From positions 62,001-126,000 of the forward strand of contig CAXXLS010000012.1 of the NCBI GenBank assembly GCA_963677135.2: a stretch of DNA of 64,000 bases, given 5' to 3'. This stretch comes from Seleniibacterium sp963677135 (GTDB lineage: Bacteria; Desulfobacterota; Desulfuromonadia; Desulfuromonadales; Geopsychrobacteraceae). The position numbers and the translations under genes were made by a program. Shown here in pieces: positions 44,232 to 55,633 of this stretch; the first letter of the stretch is position 1; the number at the start of each line of letters is the position of its first letter. A model generated the notes under the pieces. It searched no databases. It saw only the letters and a program-made list of their open reading frames with translations, and had not been told where the DNA came from.

Positions 44232-45605
44232 CTACTTGGTGCGAGCGTACTCCGGGTTTTTCAGCGGATCACCCTGGTAGCCCAGGCTGGTCCAATTGAG
44301 ACGGCTGTTGTCGCCGTGACAGTCGAGGCAGCCGAGGGCCTCTTCCTTGGGAGAGACCATGTGGTTGATGCGCCAGTACATGACGGTGGGGGCGAAATCG
44401 TACTCGCCGCTGAAGTCAATGTGACTTGCCTTGGCACCTTTTTCAGCCGCCGATTTCCAATCGAAAGTCTTCCAGTAGCCGCCCTTGCCGAAGACCTTGG
44501 GGGTCAGGAAGTACATGTTCTTGGTGTCGTAGATCTGTTTGCCCGTGTGGATCTTGAAGGGATAGATCTTCGATTCCTTGTCGTCCCGGGCCCCGATGGG
44601 ATAACTCAGGGGCGTCACCTTGGTCGGATCAATCTTGTCGCCAAGCTGGTAAGCTCCGGCCGTACCATTGTACCAGGCATAAGTCGGGGTGATGTTTTTG
44701 CCCCAGGTGAAGTTCCCTTTTTTCTTCATGTAATTCGGCTTGCCGTACTTGTCCTTCTGGGCCTTGATGTCCTGTCCCGCCGTCGACCAGTCCCACGAAG
44801 TTTTGGTCGGAATCTGCTTCGCGAAGGTCGGGATATGGCAGGTCTGGCAGGCGACGGTGTCGGTGTGCTGGTTGAGGATCGACTCACCGTGAACGTCGGC
44901 GCCGTGGCAGCCGGTACAGCCAATGTGATTCTCGCCCTTGGGAGAAACCACCATGGCGTTGCCGGTGATGTTGTGATCGGTGGTTTCATGGCAGCTGGAG
45001 CAGGCGAAATCATTGCCGTCGGCGTTCATGTGCACATCGATTTTCTTGTCCGGATAGTCCATGCTGGAGTCGAGGTCGCCGTGCTTGACGGCATCCCCGC
45101 CGCCACCGAAGAAGTGGCAGGTTCCGCAGGTCTGGCGGGAGGTCTTGCCGACATTGCGGGCGACATAAAGCAGATCGACGACTTCGTCGGGCATCCCGGC
45201 GCCGGTGGGGACCTTCTTGTAGGTTCCGGTCGTGTCATGACAGACGAGGCAGTCCACCTTGGAGGAATCGGTCAGGTCAAAGCTGTCATCTTTCCAGCCA
45301 TAGCCGATATGGCAGCTGGTGCAGCGCGGCTCATTCGATTTGATGGAGACGCAGAAGTTGTTGATGGCGTTGACCTTGCCACGGTTGACTTTTTTGCCGT
45401 TGATATCCTGCTCCGAGGACCAGGTCCAGTGACTGGTCTTCATGATATCAGCCGCGGCGTCTTCATGGCATTCGAGACAGGTTTTGGTGGCTTCGGGACC
45501 ACTGTTGATCGGTCCTTCGATAAAAGAATGGTCCGTCGCGAGAGCTGTACCCGCCCAGAACAGGACGAGAAGAGCAAGACATAGCTTTCCAGACATCTTT
45601 CTCAT
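44232..45605 (-). CDS. Octaheme cytochrome c, tetrathionate-reductase (OTR) family
   Basis: 457 residues with a signal peptide (MRKMSGKLCLALLVLFWAGT, cut after ALA). Eight CxxCH motifs are visible in order: CLECH, CTSCH, CLVCH, CGTCH, CSSCH, CTGCH, CQTCH, CLDCH. The early block SFIEGPINSGPEATKTCLEC and MKTSHWTW match the octaheme tetrathionate reductase-like family of Shewanella and relatives, which can reduce tetrathionate, nitrite or hydroxylamine in vitro. It should be periplasmic. The start at 45605 has GGGAG; the frame is open upstream without a signal-like sequence. It stands alone, so its electron donor is not indicated. Confidence 0.9.
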   Translation of the reverse strand: MRKMSGKLCLALLVLFWAGTALATDHSFIEGPINSGPEATKTCLECHEDAAADIMKTSHWTWSSEQDINGKKVNRGKVNAINNFCVSIKSNEPRCTSCHIGYGWKDDSFDLTDSSKVDCLVCHDTTGTYKKVPTGAGMPDEVVDLLYVARNVGKTSRQTCGTCHFFGGGGDAVKHGDLDSSMDYPDKKIDVHMNADGNDFACSSCHETTDHNITGNAMVVSPKGENHIGCTGCHGADVHGESILNQHTDTVACQTCHIPTFAKQIPTKTSWDWSTAGQDIKAQKDKYGKPNYMKKKGNFTWGKNITPTYAWYNGTAGAYQLGDKIDPTKVTPLSYPIGARDDKESKIYPFKIHTGKQIYDTKNMYFLTPKVFGKGGYWKTFDWKSAAEKGAKASHIDFSGEYDFAPTVMYWRINHMVSPKEEALGCLDCHGDNSRLNWTSLGYQGDPLKNPEYARTK

Positions 45606-45954
45606 ACTTGAATCTCCCATGCAGTTCATAGTGACAAATGACCGGGCCTTTCCAGACGTGCGCCCGGTGGACAAACGACAAGTCATGAGTTCTCAACGGG
45701 AAGACATGAATAAGGTGGCAGATCTTCAGAGATAGTCATAACTTTATATATGGAAAATAAAATCACATAATATGCGAGACTATACGAAGTATGGTCTGCA
45801 TGCAATAGAAAACCATGAGCCGGCACAAAATTTAACTTATTGAAAAAGCTGAGTTTTTTTGTCGGTTATTGGTTGGAAACCGGAGGTGGGGGGGTGAAAA
45901 TTCAATAATTCAGAATGGTTGCCATGTGGCTGGAAAAGTTCAGCCGAGGTCTCA

Positions 45955-46019
45955 TCGGCAGGTTCTGCCGACAAACTCCGAGACCGGCTCCCGTTCTTAA
46001 CGCCGAAAGCCGGTCTCGG
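45955..46019. repeat. Two tandem hairpins downstream of ftsK
   Basis: TCGGCAG/CTGCCGA (45955-45971, 3-base loop) is followed by CCGAGACCGGCT/AGCCGGTCTCGG (45978-45989 and 46008-46019), whose loop can form an inner CGTT/AACG stem. They lie 25 bases past the ftsK stop. They may terminate ftsK transcription, although the U-tract is missing. The rest of 45606-45954 is AT-rich with no gene; it should hold the cytochrome promoter. Confidence 0.6.
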
Positions 46020-46044
46020 TATGCTGTTGCCCTTGAAGAGGTGT

Positions 46045-48318
<2,274 letters not shown>

Positions 48319-48360
48319 AGGGTGATTTTCATTTGTTGATGGCGATGAATTATAGCGTTC

Positions 48361-49158
48361 TCAGCCCAGCAAAGAATAACCGATAATGCTGCTGCCGACC
48401 AGTAAACAATATATCGCAAATCCGATCAGGCGTTTTTTCCTGACCACGTTCATCAGGCAGCGGATGGCAAACAGTCCGCTGACAAAAGCTACGACGGCTC
48501 CGGCTCCGTAGGCGGTCAGGGCGTCAGCGGGAACATCCTGTAGGTCCTTCAGTGACAGCAGCATCGCTCCGCCGACGGCCGGCAGCGCCAGCAGGAAGGA
48601 AAAGCGGGCGGCCGCCTCCCCGTCGATACCGCGCAGCAGCAGGCAGGCGATGGTCGAACCGGACCGGGAAATACCGGGAACGATGGCCATCCCCTGGGTG
48701 ATGCCGACCAGGACGGCATCGGCGGGGTTCAATTGGTCAAGCCGTCTGCCATCTTTACGGATTCTTTCAGCCAGGATCAACAGGACAGCGGTCACCAGCA
48801 GCATGGAACCGATCACCGGAAGGTTTTCGAACAGACCTTCAAAGAAATCCCTGAAGGAAAACCCGATGATGGCTGTCGGTACGGAACCGAGAATCAGCAT
48901 ATGCAGAACATGGCGATCGTTTTTACTCTCCGGGTCATGGCGCAGATAACAGCTCAGCAGCCGCCAGATGTCCTTTCGGAAATAAATGATCACCGCCAGG
49001 GTGGTTGCGGCATGCAGCAGGACATCAAAGAACAGGCCCGGCTGTTCGAACCCGGGCAGGAAATGCTGGGCGATCGCCAGGTGTCCCGAAGAAGAAACCG
49101 GCAGAAATTCAGTCAGGCCCTGAATCAGACCGAGCAGAGTGGCGTGAAAAAAATCCAT
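48361..49158 (-). CDS. uppP: Undecaprenyl-diphosphatase UppP/BacA
   Basis: Membrane phosphatase that recycles the wall-lipid carrier (EC 3.6.1.27) and can give bacitracin resistance. 265 residues with GLIQGLTEFLPVSSSGHLAI near the N-terminus (catalytic Glu and Ser/His) and IVPGISRSGSTIACLLLRG (catalytic Arg). About eight helices. A TTG three codons upstream (49165-49167) also lies close to AAGGA, so the start could be MTVMDFF instead of MDFFHATLLG. Confidence 0.94.
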   Translation of the reverse strand: MDFFHATLLGLIQGLTEFLPVSSSGHLAIAQHFLPGFEQPGLFFDVLLHAATTLAVIIYFRKDIWRLLSCYLRHDPESKNDRHVLHMLILGSVPTAIIGFSFRDFFEGLFENLPVIGSMLLVTAVLLILAERIRKDGRRLDQLNPADAVLVGITQGMAIVPGISRSGSTIACLLLRGIDGEAAARFSFLLALPAVGGAMLLSLKDLQDVPADALTAYGAGAVVAFVSGLFAIRCLMNVVRKKRLIGFAIYCLLVGSSIIGYSLLG

Positions 49159-49221
49159 AACAGTCAAAATATCCTTGGCTCAAGCAGGAAAGGGGGAGTC
49201 TCCATTAAATGGACATAGCGT

Positions 49222-50901
49222 TTAAAGTTCCAGGATAACCGGCAGAATAAGCGGGCGTCGGGCAATCCGTTTGTTGAACAGCCGCCGCAGGGCTTTGCGG
49301 ACTTCGACGCGGAGTTCCTCCCAGTCGCTCAGAATCTCGAGACTGAATTCTTCGAGAATCTCGCAGACCGCCCGACGGGCATCCTCAAGAAGGACCTCAC
49401 TGTCCTCCGATTCTTCGGGAATAAAGCCCTTGGTAAAAATTTCCGGACCCTGAACAATGCTGCCCGTCGACTGGTTGATGGCGAGCATGACGATCACCAT
49501 GCCATGATTGGCCAGATGGCGGCGATCACGCAATTCCATGGTGCCGACGTCGCCGACCCCCTTGCCGTCGACGAAAACCCGGCCATTTTCGAAAGGTTCT
49601 TCAGGTTCGAATCGGCCCGGGGCAACGGCCAGGCTGCGGCCGTTTTCGAGAACCAGGGTGTTTTCCCTGGGCAGGCCCATGCCGACCGCCAGCTGACAGT
49701 GTTTGACCAGATGTCGGTATTCCCCGTGGATCGGTACAAAATAGCGTGGTTTGACCAGGCTGTGAAGAAGCTTCAGCTCTTCCTGGCTGGCATGCCCGGA
49801 AACATGAATTTCGCTGGTCTTCTCATAGAAGACTTCGGCGCCACGGCGATAGAGATTGTTGATCAGATCGCTGATCGCTTTTTCATTGCCCGGGATAAAC
49901 TTGGAGGAGAGGATGACAGTATCACCATGCTCCAGCTCGATCTGCTTGTGATCACCGGTGGCGATGCGCATCAGGGCGCTCAATGGTTCCCCCTGACTGC
50001 CGGTGGTGATGATCAGGACCTGTTCCGGAGGCAGGTCGCGCAGGTCGCGCAGGTCGATGAACAGCTCATCCGGGATGCGCAGATACCCGAGCTGGCGGGC
50101 AATGGCAATATTGCTGACCATGCTGCGCCCGTTGACCAGCAGCTTGCGCCCTGCCAGGCGGGCGCTGTCGGCTATCTGCTGAATACGATGGATGTTTGAA
50201 GAGAAGGTCGCGACGATCACCCTTTTGGCGCAGGCGGGGATGATCTCATCCAGGACCTTGCCGACGGTACGTTCCGAGAGGGTGTATCCTTCATTTTCAA
50301 CGTTGGTGGAATCGGCCAGCAGCAGCAGAACCCCCTCGTTGCCGATTTCCGCCAGTCGGGCAAGGTCGGTATTCTGACCGTCGACTGGAGTTGGGTCGAT
50401 CTTGAAATCGCCGGTATGGACGATGGTTCCGGCTGGTGTTCTGATAATCAGGCCGATGCCGTCAACAATGGAGTGCGCGGCCCGATAGGGTTCGATAACA
50501 AAGGGGGGCAGGTCGATCTGCTGACGCGGTGAGACGGTTTCCAGAACCACTTCCCGGTCGAGCTCAAACTCCTTGAGTTTGCTGCGAACCAGTCCCAACG
50601 TCAGGGCTGTTCCGTAAATGACGGGGCTGCCAAGCTGTCGCCACAGAAAGGGGATGGCGCCGATATGATCCTCATGGCCGTGGGTCAGCACCAGCCCGAC
50701 GATATCCCCCTGTCTCTCGATCAGGGCGGAGACATCCGGCAGGACCAGGTCGATGCCGAACATGTAGGCTTCGGGGAACATCAACCCGCAATCGATGAGG
50801 AGGATCTTGCCGCCATATTCGATTCCCATCATGTTCATGCCGATTTCGCCCAGTCCGCCGAAAGGGAGCAGGCGGATCTGTTCTGACTGGAGATCACCCA
50901 T
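49222..50901 (-). CDS. rnj: Ribonuclease J
   Basis: Metallo-beta-lactamase/beta-CASP RNase with 5'-3' exo- and endonuclease activity, central in mRNA decay where RNase E is weak or absent. 559 residues: LPFGGLGEIGMNM, the zinc motif LTHGHEDHIGAIPF, VHTGDFKIDPTP, beta-CASP segments with ITTGSQGEPLSALMRIATGD, and SGHASQEELKLLHSL with PIHGEYRHL. The C-terminal domain is present. The start overlaps the plsC end by 8 bases. Confidence 0.95.
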   Translation of the reverse strand: MGDLQSEQIRLLPFGGLGEIGMNMMGIEYGGKILLIDCGLMFPEAYMFGIDLVLPDVSALIERQGDIVGLVLTHGHEDHIGAIPFLWRQLGSPVIYGTALTLGLVRSKLKEFELDREVVLETVSPRQQIDLPPFVIEPYRAAHSIVDGIGLIIRTPAGTIVHTGDFKIDPTPVDGQNTDLARLAEIGNEGVLLLLADSTNVENEGYTLSERTVGKVLDEIIPACAKRVIVATFSSNIHRIQQIADSARLAGRKLLVNGRSMVSNIAIARQLGYLRIPDELFIDLRDLRDLPPEQVLIITTGSQGEPLSALMRIATGDHKQIELEHGDTVILSSKFIPGNEKAISDLINNLYRRGAEVFYEKTSEIHVSGHASQEELKLLHSLVKPRYFVPIHGEYRHLVKHCQLAVGMGLPRENTLVLENGRSLAVAPGRFEPEEPFENGRVFVDGKGVGDVGTMELRDRRHLANHGMVIVMLAINQSTGSIVQGPEIFTKGFIPEESEDSEVLLEDARRAVCEILEEFSLEILSDWEELRVEVRKALRRLFNKRIARRPLILPVILEL

Positions 50902-51607
50902 GGCGAGGAGGCTCCTTCAGGTTGGCCGCGATGATGTCATGAATCCGCCGGGTCAAAGCCTCAATGTCGCGGCTCTTCATATCTTCGGTCGCAATCGGTG
51001 GCGAAATGATCAGCTCGAGGGGGCCCGGTTTGATTTTCAGGCTGTTCTTGGACTGCACCTCAAAACTGCCCTTGATGGTGATGGGGACCACCGGGACCTT
51101 TGCCTTGGCCGCCAGGAGCAGGGCCCCTTTCTTGAAGGGCTGAACCATGCCGTCGGGAGTCCGGGTTCCTTCCGGGAAAATAATAACCGAGGTCCCGTCC
51201 TTGATTTTGCGGGCGGCCATGTCAAGACTTTCCATCGCCTTGCGGCGATCGGAGCGGTCAATGGGAATGTAGCCGCTGTGTTTCATGGCCGCACCGAACA
51301 AAGGGATTTTAAACAGTTCATGCTTGGCAAGCCAGCGAAACTGGATGGGCAGCCCGGCATATAGAATGGGGATGTCGAAATTGCTCTGGTGGTTGGAGGC
51401 ATAGATGGCCGGTCCTTCCCCGGGGAGGTTTTCGGTTCCGCGGATCCGCAGCGTGAGCCCCGCGAGCCACAGACAGCTCTTTCCCCAGAAAATTCCGAAA
51501 TTGTGGGCCGCCCTCTGCCCGCCGATCAGGGCGCAGCACAGAGAAATCAGGATAGCCACAAAGGTCCAGGGGAAAAAGACCAGATAATAGAAGAATGCAC
51601 GCAGCAA
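50894..51607 (-). CDS. plsC: 1-acyl-sn-glycerol-3-phosphate acyltransferase
   Basis: Makes phosphatidic acid from lysophosphatidic acid (EC 2.3.1.51). 237 residues: an N-terminal hydrophobic helix (AFFYYLVFFPWTFVAILISL), NHQSNFD (the NHx4D catalytic pair), IPIDRSDRRKAMESL and IIFPEGTRTPDG. No ATG fits. A TTG at 51605-51607 has GGAGGG 6 bases before it and gives MLRAFFYYLV, which I prefer over the TTG nine codons earlier. It is coupled to rnj by overlap. Confidence 0.88.
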   Translation of the reverse strand: MLRAFFYYLVFFPWTFVAILISLCCALIGGQRAAHNFGIFWGKSCLWLAGLTLRIRGTENLPGEGPAIYASNHQSNFDIPILYAGLPIQFRWLAKHELFKIPLFGAAMKHSGYIPIDRSDRRKAMESLDMAARKIKDGTSVIIFPEGTRTPDGMVQPFKKGALLLAAKAKVPVVPITIKGSFEVQSKNSLKIKPGPLELIISPPIATEDMKSRDIEALTRRIHDIIAANLKEPPRHG

Positions 51608-51742
51608 AATATACCCTCCGGTAAATATAAACAAATCATAATAAAAGCAGAGGCGGCTTTCGTCAAATAATTGTGACGATTGTCAGAGAACGAACCCGGT
51701 TTTTATAAAATTTTAGGGTCAATCGCCGGCGCACCGGAGGAT

Positions 51743-51781
51743 AAAAAAAGCCTCCCTGCATGAATAGTGCAACAGGGAGGC
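51743..51781 (-). terminator. Terminator after garD
   Basis: GCCTCCCTG and CAGGGAGGC form a 9-bp stem (51750-51781) followed by seven Ts on the minus strand, 36 bases past the garD stop. Confidence 0.9.
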
Positions 51782-51817
51782 GTCTGGGTTGTCGTAACAA
51801 AACGGTCTTTCCCGGAA

Positions 51818-53353
51818 TCAGGTCACCGGGGCCGGGTTGAAAACAGCCAGATCGTTGTGGAGGCCGAGTTTGTCTGAGCAGGTCTGTTGTCTGCCGCTGG
51901 CCACATCAAGAATCAGCCTGAACAGTTCCCAGCCGGTTTCCTCGAGGGTCTTCTGGCCAGTGGCGATCTGGCCGGCATCGAGATCGATGAGGTCGAACCA
52001 GCGTTTGGCGAGGGCCGAGTTGGTGGCCACCTTGATCACCGGAGCGACGGCCAGGCCATAGGGAGTGCCGCGGCCCGTGGAGAAGATCTGCAACTGGATG
52101 CCGGAGGCCAGTTGCTGGGTTCCGCAGATAAAGTCACTGGCCGGCGTCGCCGCAAAGGTCAACCCCCTGTGACGGACGCGCTCACCGGGACTCAGGACAT
52201 CGATAATCTGGGATTGTCCTGATTTGGCGATGGATCCGAGGGATTTTTCGACGACGTTGGACAGGCCGCCTTTTTTGTTGCCGGGGCTGGGGTTGGCGCT
52301 CCGATCGGCTTCGCCCGAGGCCAGATAGTCGTCGTACCACTTCATTTCGCGCAGCAAAGCCTTGCCGACCTCCTCGTCCTTGGCGCGGGGGGTCAGCAGG
52401 TGGATTGCGTCGCGCACCTCGGTCACTTCGGAGAACAGGACGCTGCCACCGGCGCGCACGATCAGATCCGCCGCAAACCCGATGGTCGGGTTGGCGGTCA
52501 TTCCTGAAAAGGCATCACTGCCGCCGCACTGGACACCAATTACCAGGTCGGAAACCGGGCAGGTTTCACGGCGGCGCTGATTGAGGCGTTGCAGGTGCCC
52601 CTCGGCGGTTTCCATCATGGCCGAAATCATTTCGTCGAAACCGTTGAAGCGCTCATCCTGCATGGTCAGGATCGGCGAGCAGGTCGCCTTGCCTGCGGCG
52701 CATTCCGGCGGAATCAGTTGTTCCGGTTCCAGTTTCTCACAGCCCAGGCCGACCACCATGACTTCCCCTCCGAAGTTGGGATTGCGGGTCAGGTTCTGCA
52801 GCGTCCTGATGGGAACGATTGCTGCCGGTGCGTTGATGGATACCCCGCAACCGTAGATGTGATTCAGGGCCACCACATCATCGACGTTGGGATACTTGGG
52901 GAGCAGTTCGGCTTTGATCCGTTTCACCAGGTAATTGGTAACGCCGGCGACGCACTGGACGCTGGTTGTGATCCCCAGCACATTCTTGGTGCCGACGCTG
53001 CCGTCGGGATTCCGATAGCCTTCGAAGGTGTAGCCCTCCAGAGGTTCGAAATCAGGGGCCGGACGGGTGGCCAGGGGCAGGGTTTCGAGGGGCGGTGCCG
53101 TCGGCAGTTGGACCATGTGTTCGTTGATCCAGTTGCCGCGCTTGATGTCATCGAGGGCATAGCCGATGATTTCACCGTAGCGTACGACCTGACCGCCTTT
53201 GGCTATGTCAACCAGGGCGACCTTGTGGCCGTGGGGCACATGGTCCAGCAGTTCGGTTCCGTCCTCGATCACGGTGCCGGGAGGCAACCCTTCTTCGTTG
53301 GCAACGACGGCAACGTTGTCGCGTTCATTCAGTTTAATCGTTATCGCTTCCAT
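51818..53353 (-). CDS. garD: Galactarate dehydratase
   Basis: Iron-dependent UxaA-family enzyme converting galactarate to 5-dehydro-4-deoxy-D-glucarate (EC 4.2.1.42). 511 residues, very close to E. coli GarD as I recall it: PHGHKVALVDIAKGGQVVRY, YTFEGYRNPDGSVGTKNVLG, LNHIYGCGVSINAPAA, CGGSDAFSGMTANPTIGFAA and the identical end HNDLAVFNPAPVT. It is the last gene of the aldarate region, separated from tctA by a terminator-like hairpin, so it may have its own promoter within 53354-53493. Confidence 0.94.
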   Translation of the reverse strand: MEAITIKLNERDNVAVVANEEGLPPGTVIEDGTELLDHVPHGHKVALVDIAKGGQVVRYGEIIGYALDDIKRGNWINEHMVQLPTAPPLETLPLATRPAPDFEPLEGYTFEGYRNPDGSVGTKNVLGITTSVQCVAGVTNYLVKRIKAELLPKYPNVDDVVALNHIYGCGVSINAPAAIVPIRTLQNLTRNPNFGGEVMVVGLGCEKLEPEQLIPPECAAGKATCSPILTMQDERFNGFDEMISAMMETAEGHLQRLNQRRRETCPVSDLVIGVQCGGSDAFSGMTANPTIGFAADLIVRAGGSVLFSEVTEVRDAIHLLTPRAKDEEVGKALLREMKWYDDYLASGEADRSANPSPGNKKGGLSNVVEKSLGSIAKSGQSQIIDVLSPGERVRHRGLTFAATPASDFICGTQQLASGIQLQIFSTGRGTPYGLAVAPVIKVATNSALAKRWFDLIDLDAGQIATGQKTLEETGWELFRLILDVASGRQQTCSDKLGLHNDLAVFNPAPVT

Positions 53354-53432
53354 AAGAACATCCTGATCTGTTTGATGGCAGGGTCCGTCCAGTTACCCTG
53401 CCATGCATTGTCTCGTATCGGTATCATTCTCG

Positions 53433-53479
53433 CCCGTTTTTTCTGGCGGCAGAAGGAGGCTGCCGCCAGGAAAAACGGG
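53433..53479 (-). terminator. Terminator or attenuator between tctA (copy 1) and garD
   Basis: CTGGCGGCAG and CTGCCGCCAG form a 10-bp stem, extended by CCCGTTTTT/AAAAACGGG. T-tracts on either strand make it a probable bidirectional terminator, lying 15 bases past the tctA stop. Confidence 0.8.
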
Positions 53480-53493
53480 TGTGCTGCTATAAA

Positions 53494-55014
53494 TTACTGG
53501 TCGCCGTTGCTGCCGGCCACCTTGGCTTTGTGAGCTTTGATCATCTGGAAGATCGAGTAGCCCAGGGAGATGAAAATGAGCACCCAGAGGAACATGGCGA
53601 TGGGGCTTTTGGTGAAGAAAATGGTCAGGGTCCCGAAGGACTCGAGGGTTTTGACAAAATAGACTTCCGCCGATTTGCCAAGGATGAAGCCGATGATCAG
53701 CGGTGCCACCTCAATCCCGATTTTGCTGCAGAGGTAGCCGAAGATACCGAAGATCAGCAGGGTCCAGACATCGAACATGATGCCGTAGTTGATGGCATAG
53801 GCGCCAACCACGCACATCATGATGATGATCGGATAGAGGATGTATTTCGGGACGGTGATGACCTTGGCGATGTACTTGATAGCGAAGAACATGATCAGGA
53901 ACATGGCGATGTTCGCAATCAGCAGAGCGATCATCATGACATACCAGGTATCCATGTTCTCGCCGATGAACAGCGGGCCAACCTGAATCCCCTGCAGGGT
54001 GAACGCACCAATCAGAACCGCGGTGGTACTGTCACCTGGAATTCCCAGGGACAGCAGCGGGATCAGGGCGCCGCCGGTGAGGCCGTTGTTGGCCGATTCC
54101 GAGGCGATAACCCCGGCCGGTTCACCGGTTCCCATTCTTTCCGGGTGCTTGGAAAAGTTCTTGGTCTGGGTGTAGGCCATGACCGAGGCGGCGCTACCGC
54201 CGACGCCCGGAAGCATGCCGATAAAGGTCCCGAGGGCGGAAGAGCGGAGCAGGTTCATAAACTGCCCTTTGTAAACGCTCCAGGAGAACTTGACCTGGTT
54301 CGACAGGCTCAGGTCGGCACAGAGATCCTCTTCGACAATCCCTTTTTCGGCCTCATCGAGGATGGTCGCCAGGCCGAACAGGCCGATCAGGACCGGGAGC
54401 AGGGAGAAGCCTTCCTCCAGGAAGGGGACCATGAAGTCGAACATCAGGCGGGTCTCACCGTTGCCGCCAACGGAGATATCGTAGGTTCCGATCAGGCTCA
54501 ACAGGACCCCCAGGGCGCCGCTGAAGATGCCGACCAGCATATTGCTGGACAGGGAGGCGATGACGGAGAGGGCCAGGAAAATGATCAGGAACTTCTCGAC
54601 ATAGGAGAATTTGATGGCGACGTCAGCCAGCACCGGGGCGAACAGGAACAGCACGATCATGCTGAAGATGCCGCCGACCAGCGAGGCGGAGATGCCGATC
54701 TTCAGGGCCTTTTCGCCTTCCCCTTTCTGGGTCATGGGATAGCCGTCGAAGGTGGTGGTGATCGATGAGGGCGTTCCGGGAATGTTCAGCAGGATCGCCG
54801 GAACCAGGCCTCCCGAAATACCGCCGACATAAAGGCCCAGCAGCAGGGCGAGCCCCTCGTTGAGGGACAGGGAATAGGTCAGTGGCAGACAGACGGCAAC
54901 CGCCATCGTTGCGGTCATGCCCGGAATAGCCCCGAAGAAGATGCCTATAAAGACCCCGAGGGGGATCAACAGAAGGTATGTGGATGTAATATCCGCTAAA
55001 ACAGTTTCAAGCAT
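53494..55014 (-). CDS. tctA: Tripartite tricarboxylate transporter TctA, copy 1
   Basis: Large membrane subunit of a TTT secondary transporter. 506 residues, about 12 helices: PLGVFIGIFFGAIPGMTATM with the family PGMT motif, GISGGLVPAILLNIPGTPSS, GMLPGVGGSAASVMAYTQTK and LGIPGDSTTAVLIGAF. It is very similar along its whole length to copy 2 (58573-60072), with a long nearly unchanged stretch from FAIKYIAKVITVPKYILYP onward. Context with garD points to a sugar-diacid substrate. It ends tctC-tctB-tctA, set 1. Confidence 0.94.
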   Translation of the reverse strand: MLETVLADITSTYLLLIPLGVFIGIFFGAIPGMTATMAVAVCLPLTYSLSLNEGLALLLGLYVGGISGGLVPAILLNIPGTPSSITTTFDGYPMTQKGEGEKALKIGISASLVGGIFSMIVLFLFAPVLADVAIKFSYVEKFLIIFLALSVIASLSSNMLVGIFSGALGVLLSLIGTYDISVGGNGETRLMFDFMVPFLEEGFSLLPVLIGLFGLATILDEAEKGIVEEDLCADLSLSNQVKFSWSVYKGQFMNLLRSSALGTFIGMLPGVGGSAASVMAYTQTKNFSKHPERMGTGEPAGVIASESANNGLTGGALIPLLSLGIPGDSTTAVLIGAFTLQGIQVGPLFIGENMDTWYVMMIALLIANIAMFLIMFFAIKYIAKVITVPKYILYPIIIMMCVVGAYAINYGIMFDVWTLLIFGIFGYLCSKIGIEVAPLIIGFILGKSAEVYFVKTLESFGTLTIFFTKSPIAMFLWVLIFISLGYSIFQMIKAHKAKVAGSNGDQ

Positions 55015-55049
55015 ACTAAGATTCCTTATCTCTCTAACCGCGTGCTGCC

Positions 55050-55493
55050 TTATGGAAGACTGATGTTGAACAATTGTGCCAGGACATACCAGGCGATACC
55101 GGGAGCCAGAACGGCATTCAGTACCATCAGTATGAATTTATGCTTGGTCATCTCGTGGGAATACAGCAATGACAGCAGAAAAATAAACGGTATGGACACG
55201 AACAGAAAACCAAGCCCGGTATTCGGAAAAAACTGGCCGACGTAGTTCATCATCATGAAATAAACAACCGTCAGAACAATGGTCCCGAAAAATCTCAGCT
55301 TGTCCATTTTCTTGGTGTCGAACTCGATTTTTTGTTCGCCGCTCATAATCTTCTTGATTTTGGGAATCCCGTAAATCAGAAAAATAAGTGCCAGCAGAAA
55401 CAGCAGAAAGTAGATCACGAGCATCGGGAAAAACATATGCGATGTTGCGAAGTCTATCGTGACCTGAAAAATTGATGATTGCCCTGAATCCAT
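55050..55493 (-). CDS. tctB: Tripartite tricarboxylate transporter TctB, copy 1
   Basis: Small membrane subunit with four helices (MFFPMLVIYFLLFLLALIFL, LRFFGTIVLTVVYFMMMNYV, PNTGLGFLFVSIPFIFLLSL, FILMVLNAVLAPGIAWYVLA). 147 residues from the ATG at 55493, which fits GGGTGG before it; a GTG three codons earlier is the alternative. It lies 35 bases before tctA and is paralogous to 60096-60545. Confidence 0.9.
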   Translation of the reverse strand: MDSGQSSIFQVTIDFATSHMFFPMLVIYFLLFLLALIFLIYGIPKIKKIMSGEQKIEFDTKKMDKLRFFGTIVLTVVYFMMMNYVGQFFPNTGLGFLFVSIPFIFLLSLLYSHEMTKHKFILMVLNAVLAPGIAWYVLAQLFNISLP

Positions 55494-55572
55494 GGTGTCC
55501 ACCCTAAATAAACAGTTTGTTAATACTTTTCATCATTGTTGATACGATGAAGTTCTAGGTTTTTGAGTTTAT

Positions 55573-55612
55573 AAAAAACGGGCATCTCCCGTTCCAAATG
55601 TGGAGATGCCCG
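55573..55612 (-). terminator. Terminator/attenuator after tctC copy 1
   Basis: CGGGCATCTCC and GGAGATGCCCG form an 11-bp stem (55579-55612) followed by six Ts on the minus strand. It lies between the binding-protein gene and tctB. A leaky terminator here would give more receptor than permease, as is common in such operons. Confidence 0.88.
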
Positions 55613-55633
55613 TGAATATGGAACCTGTTGCGG

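Noticed and set aside
45779..45797. TATACGAAGTATG resembles one arm of a loxP site
   Set aside because: Only one partial arm and no 8-bp spacer with a second arm. Chance similarity in an AT-rich promoter region.
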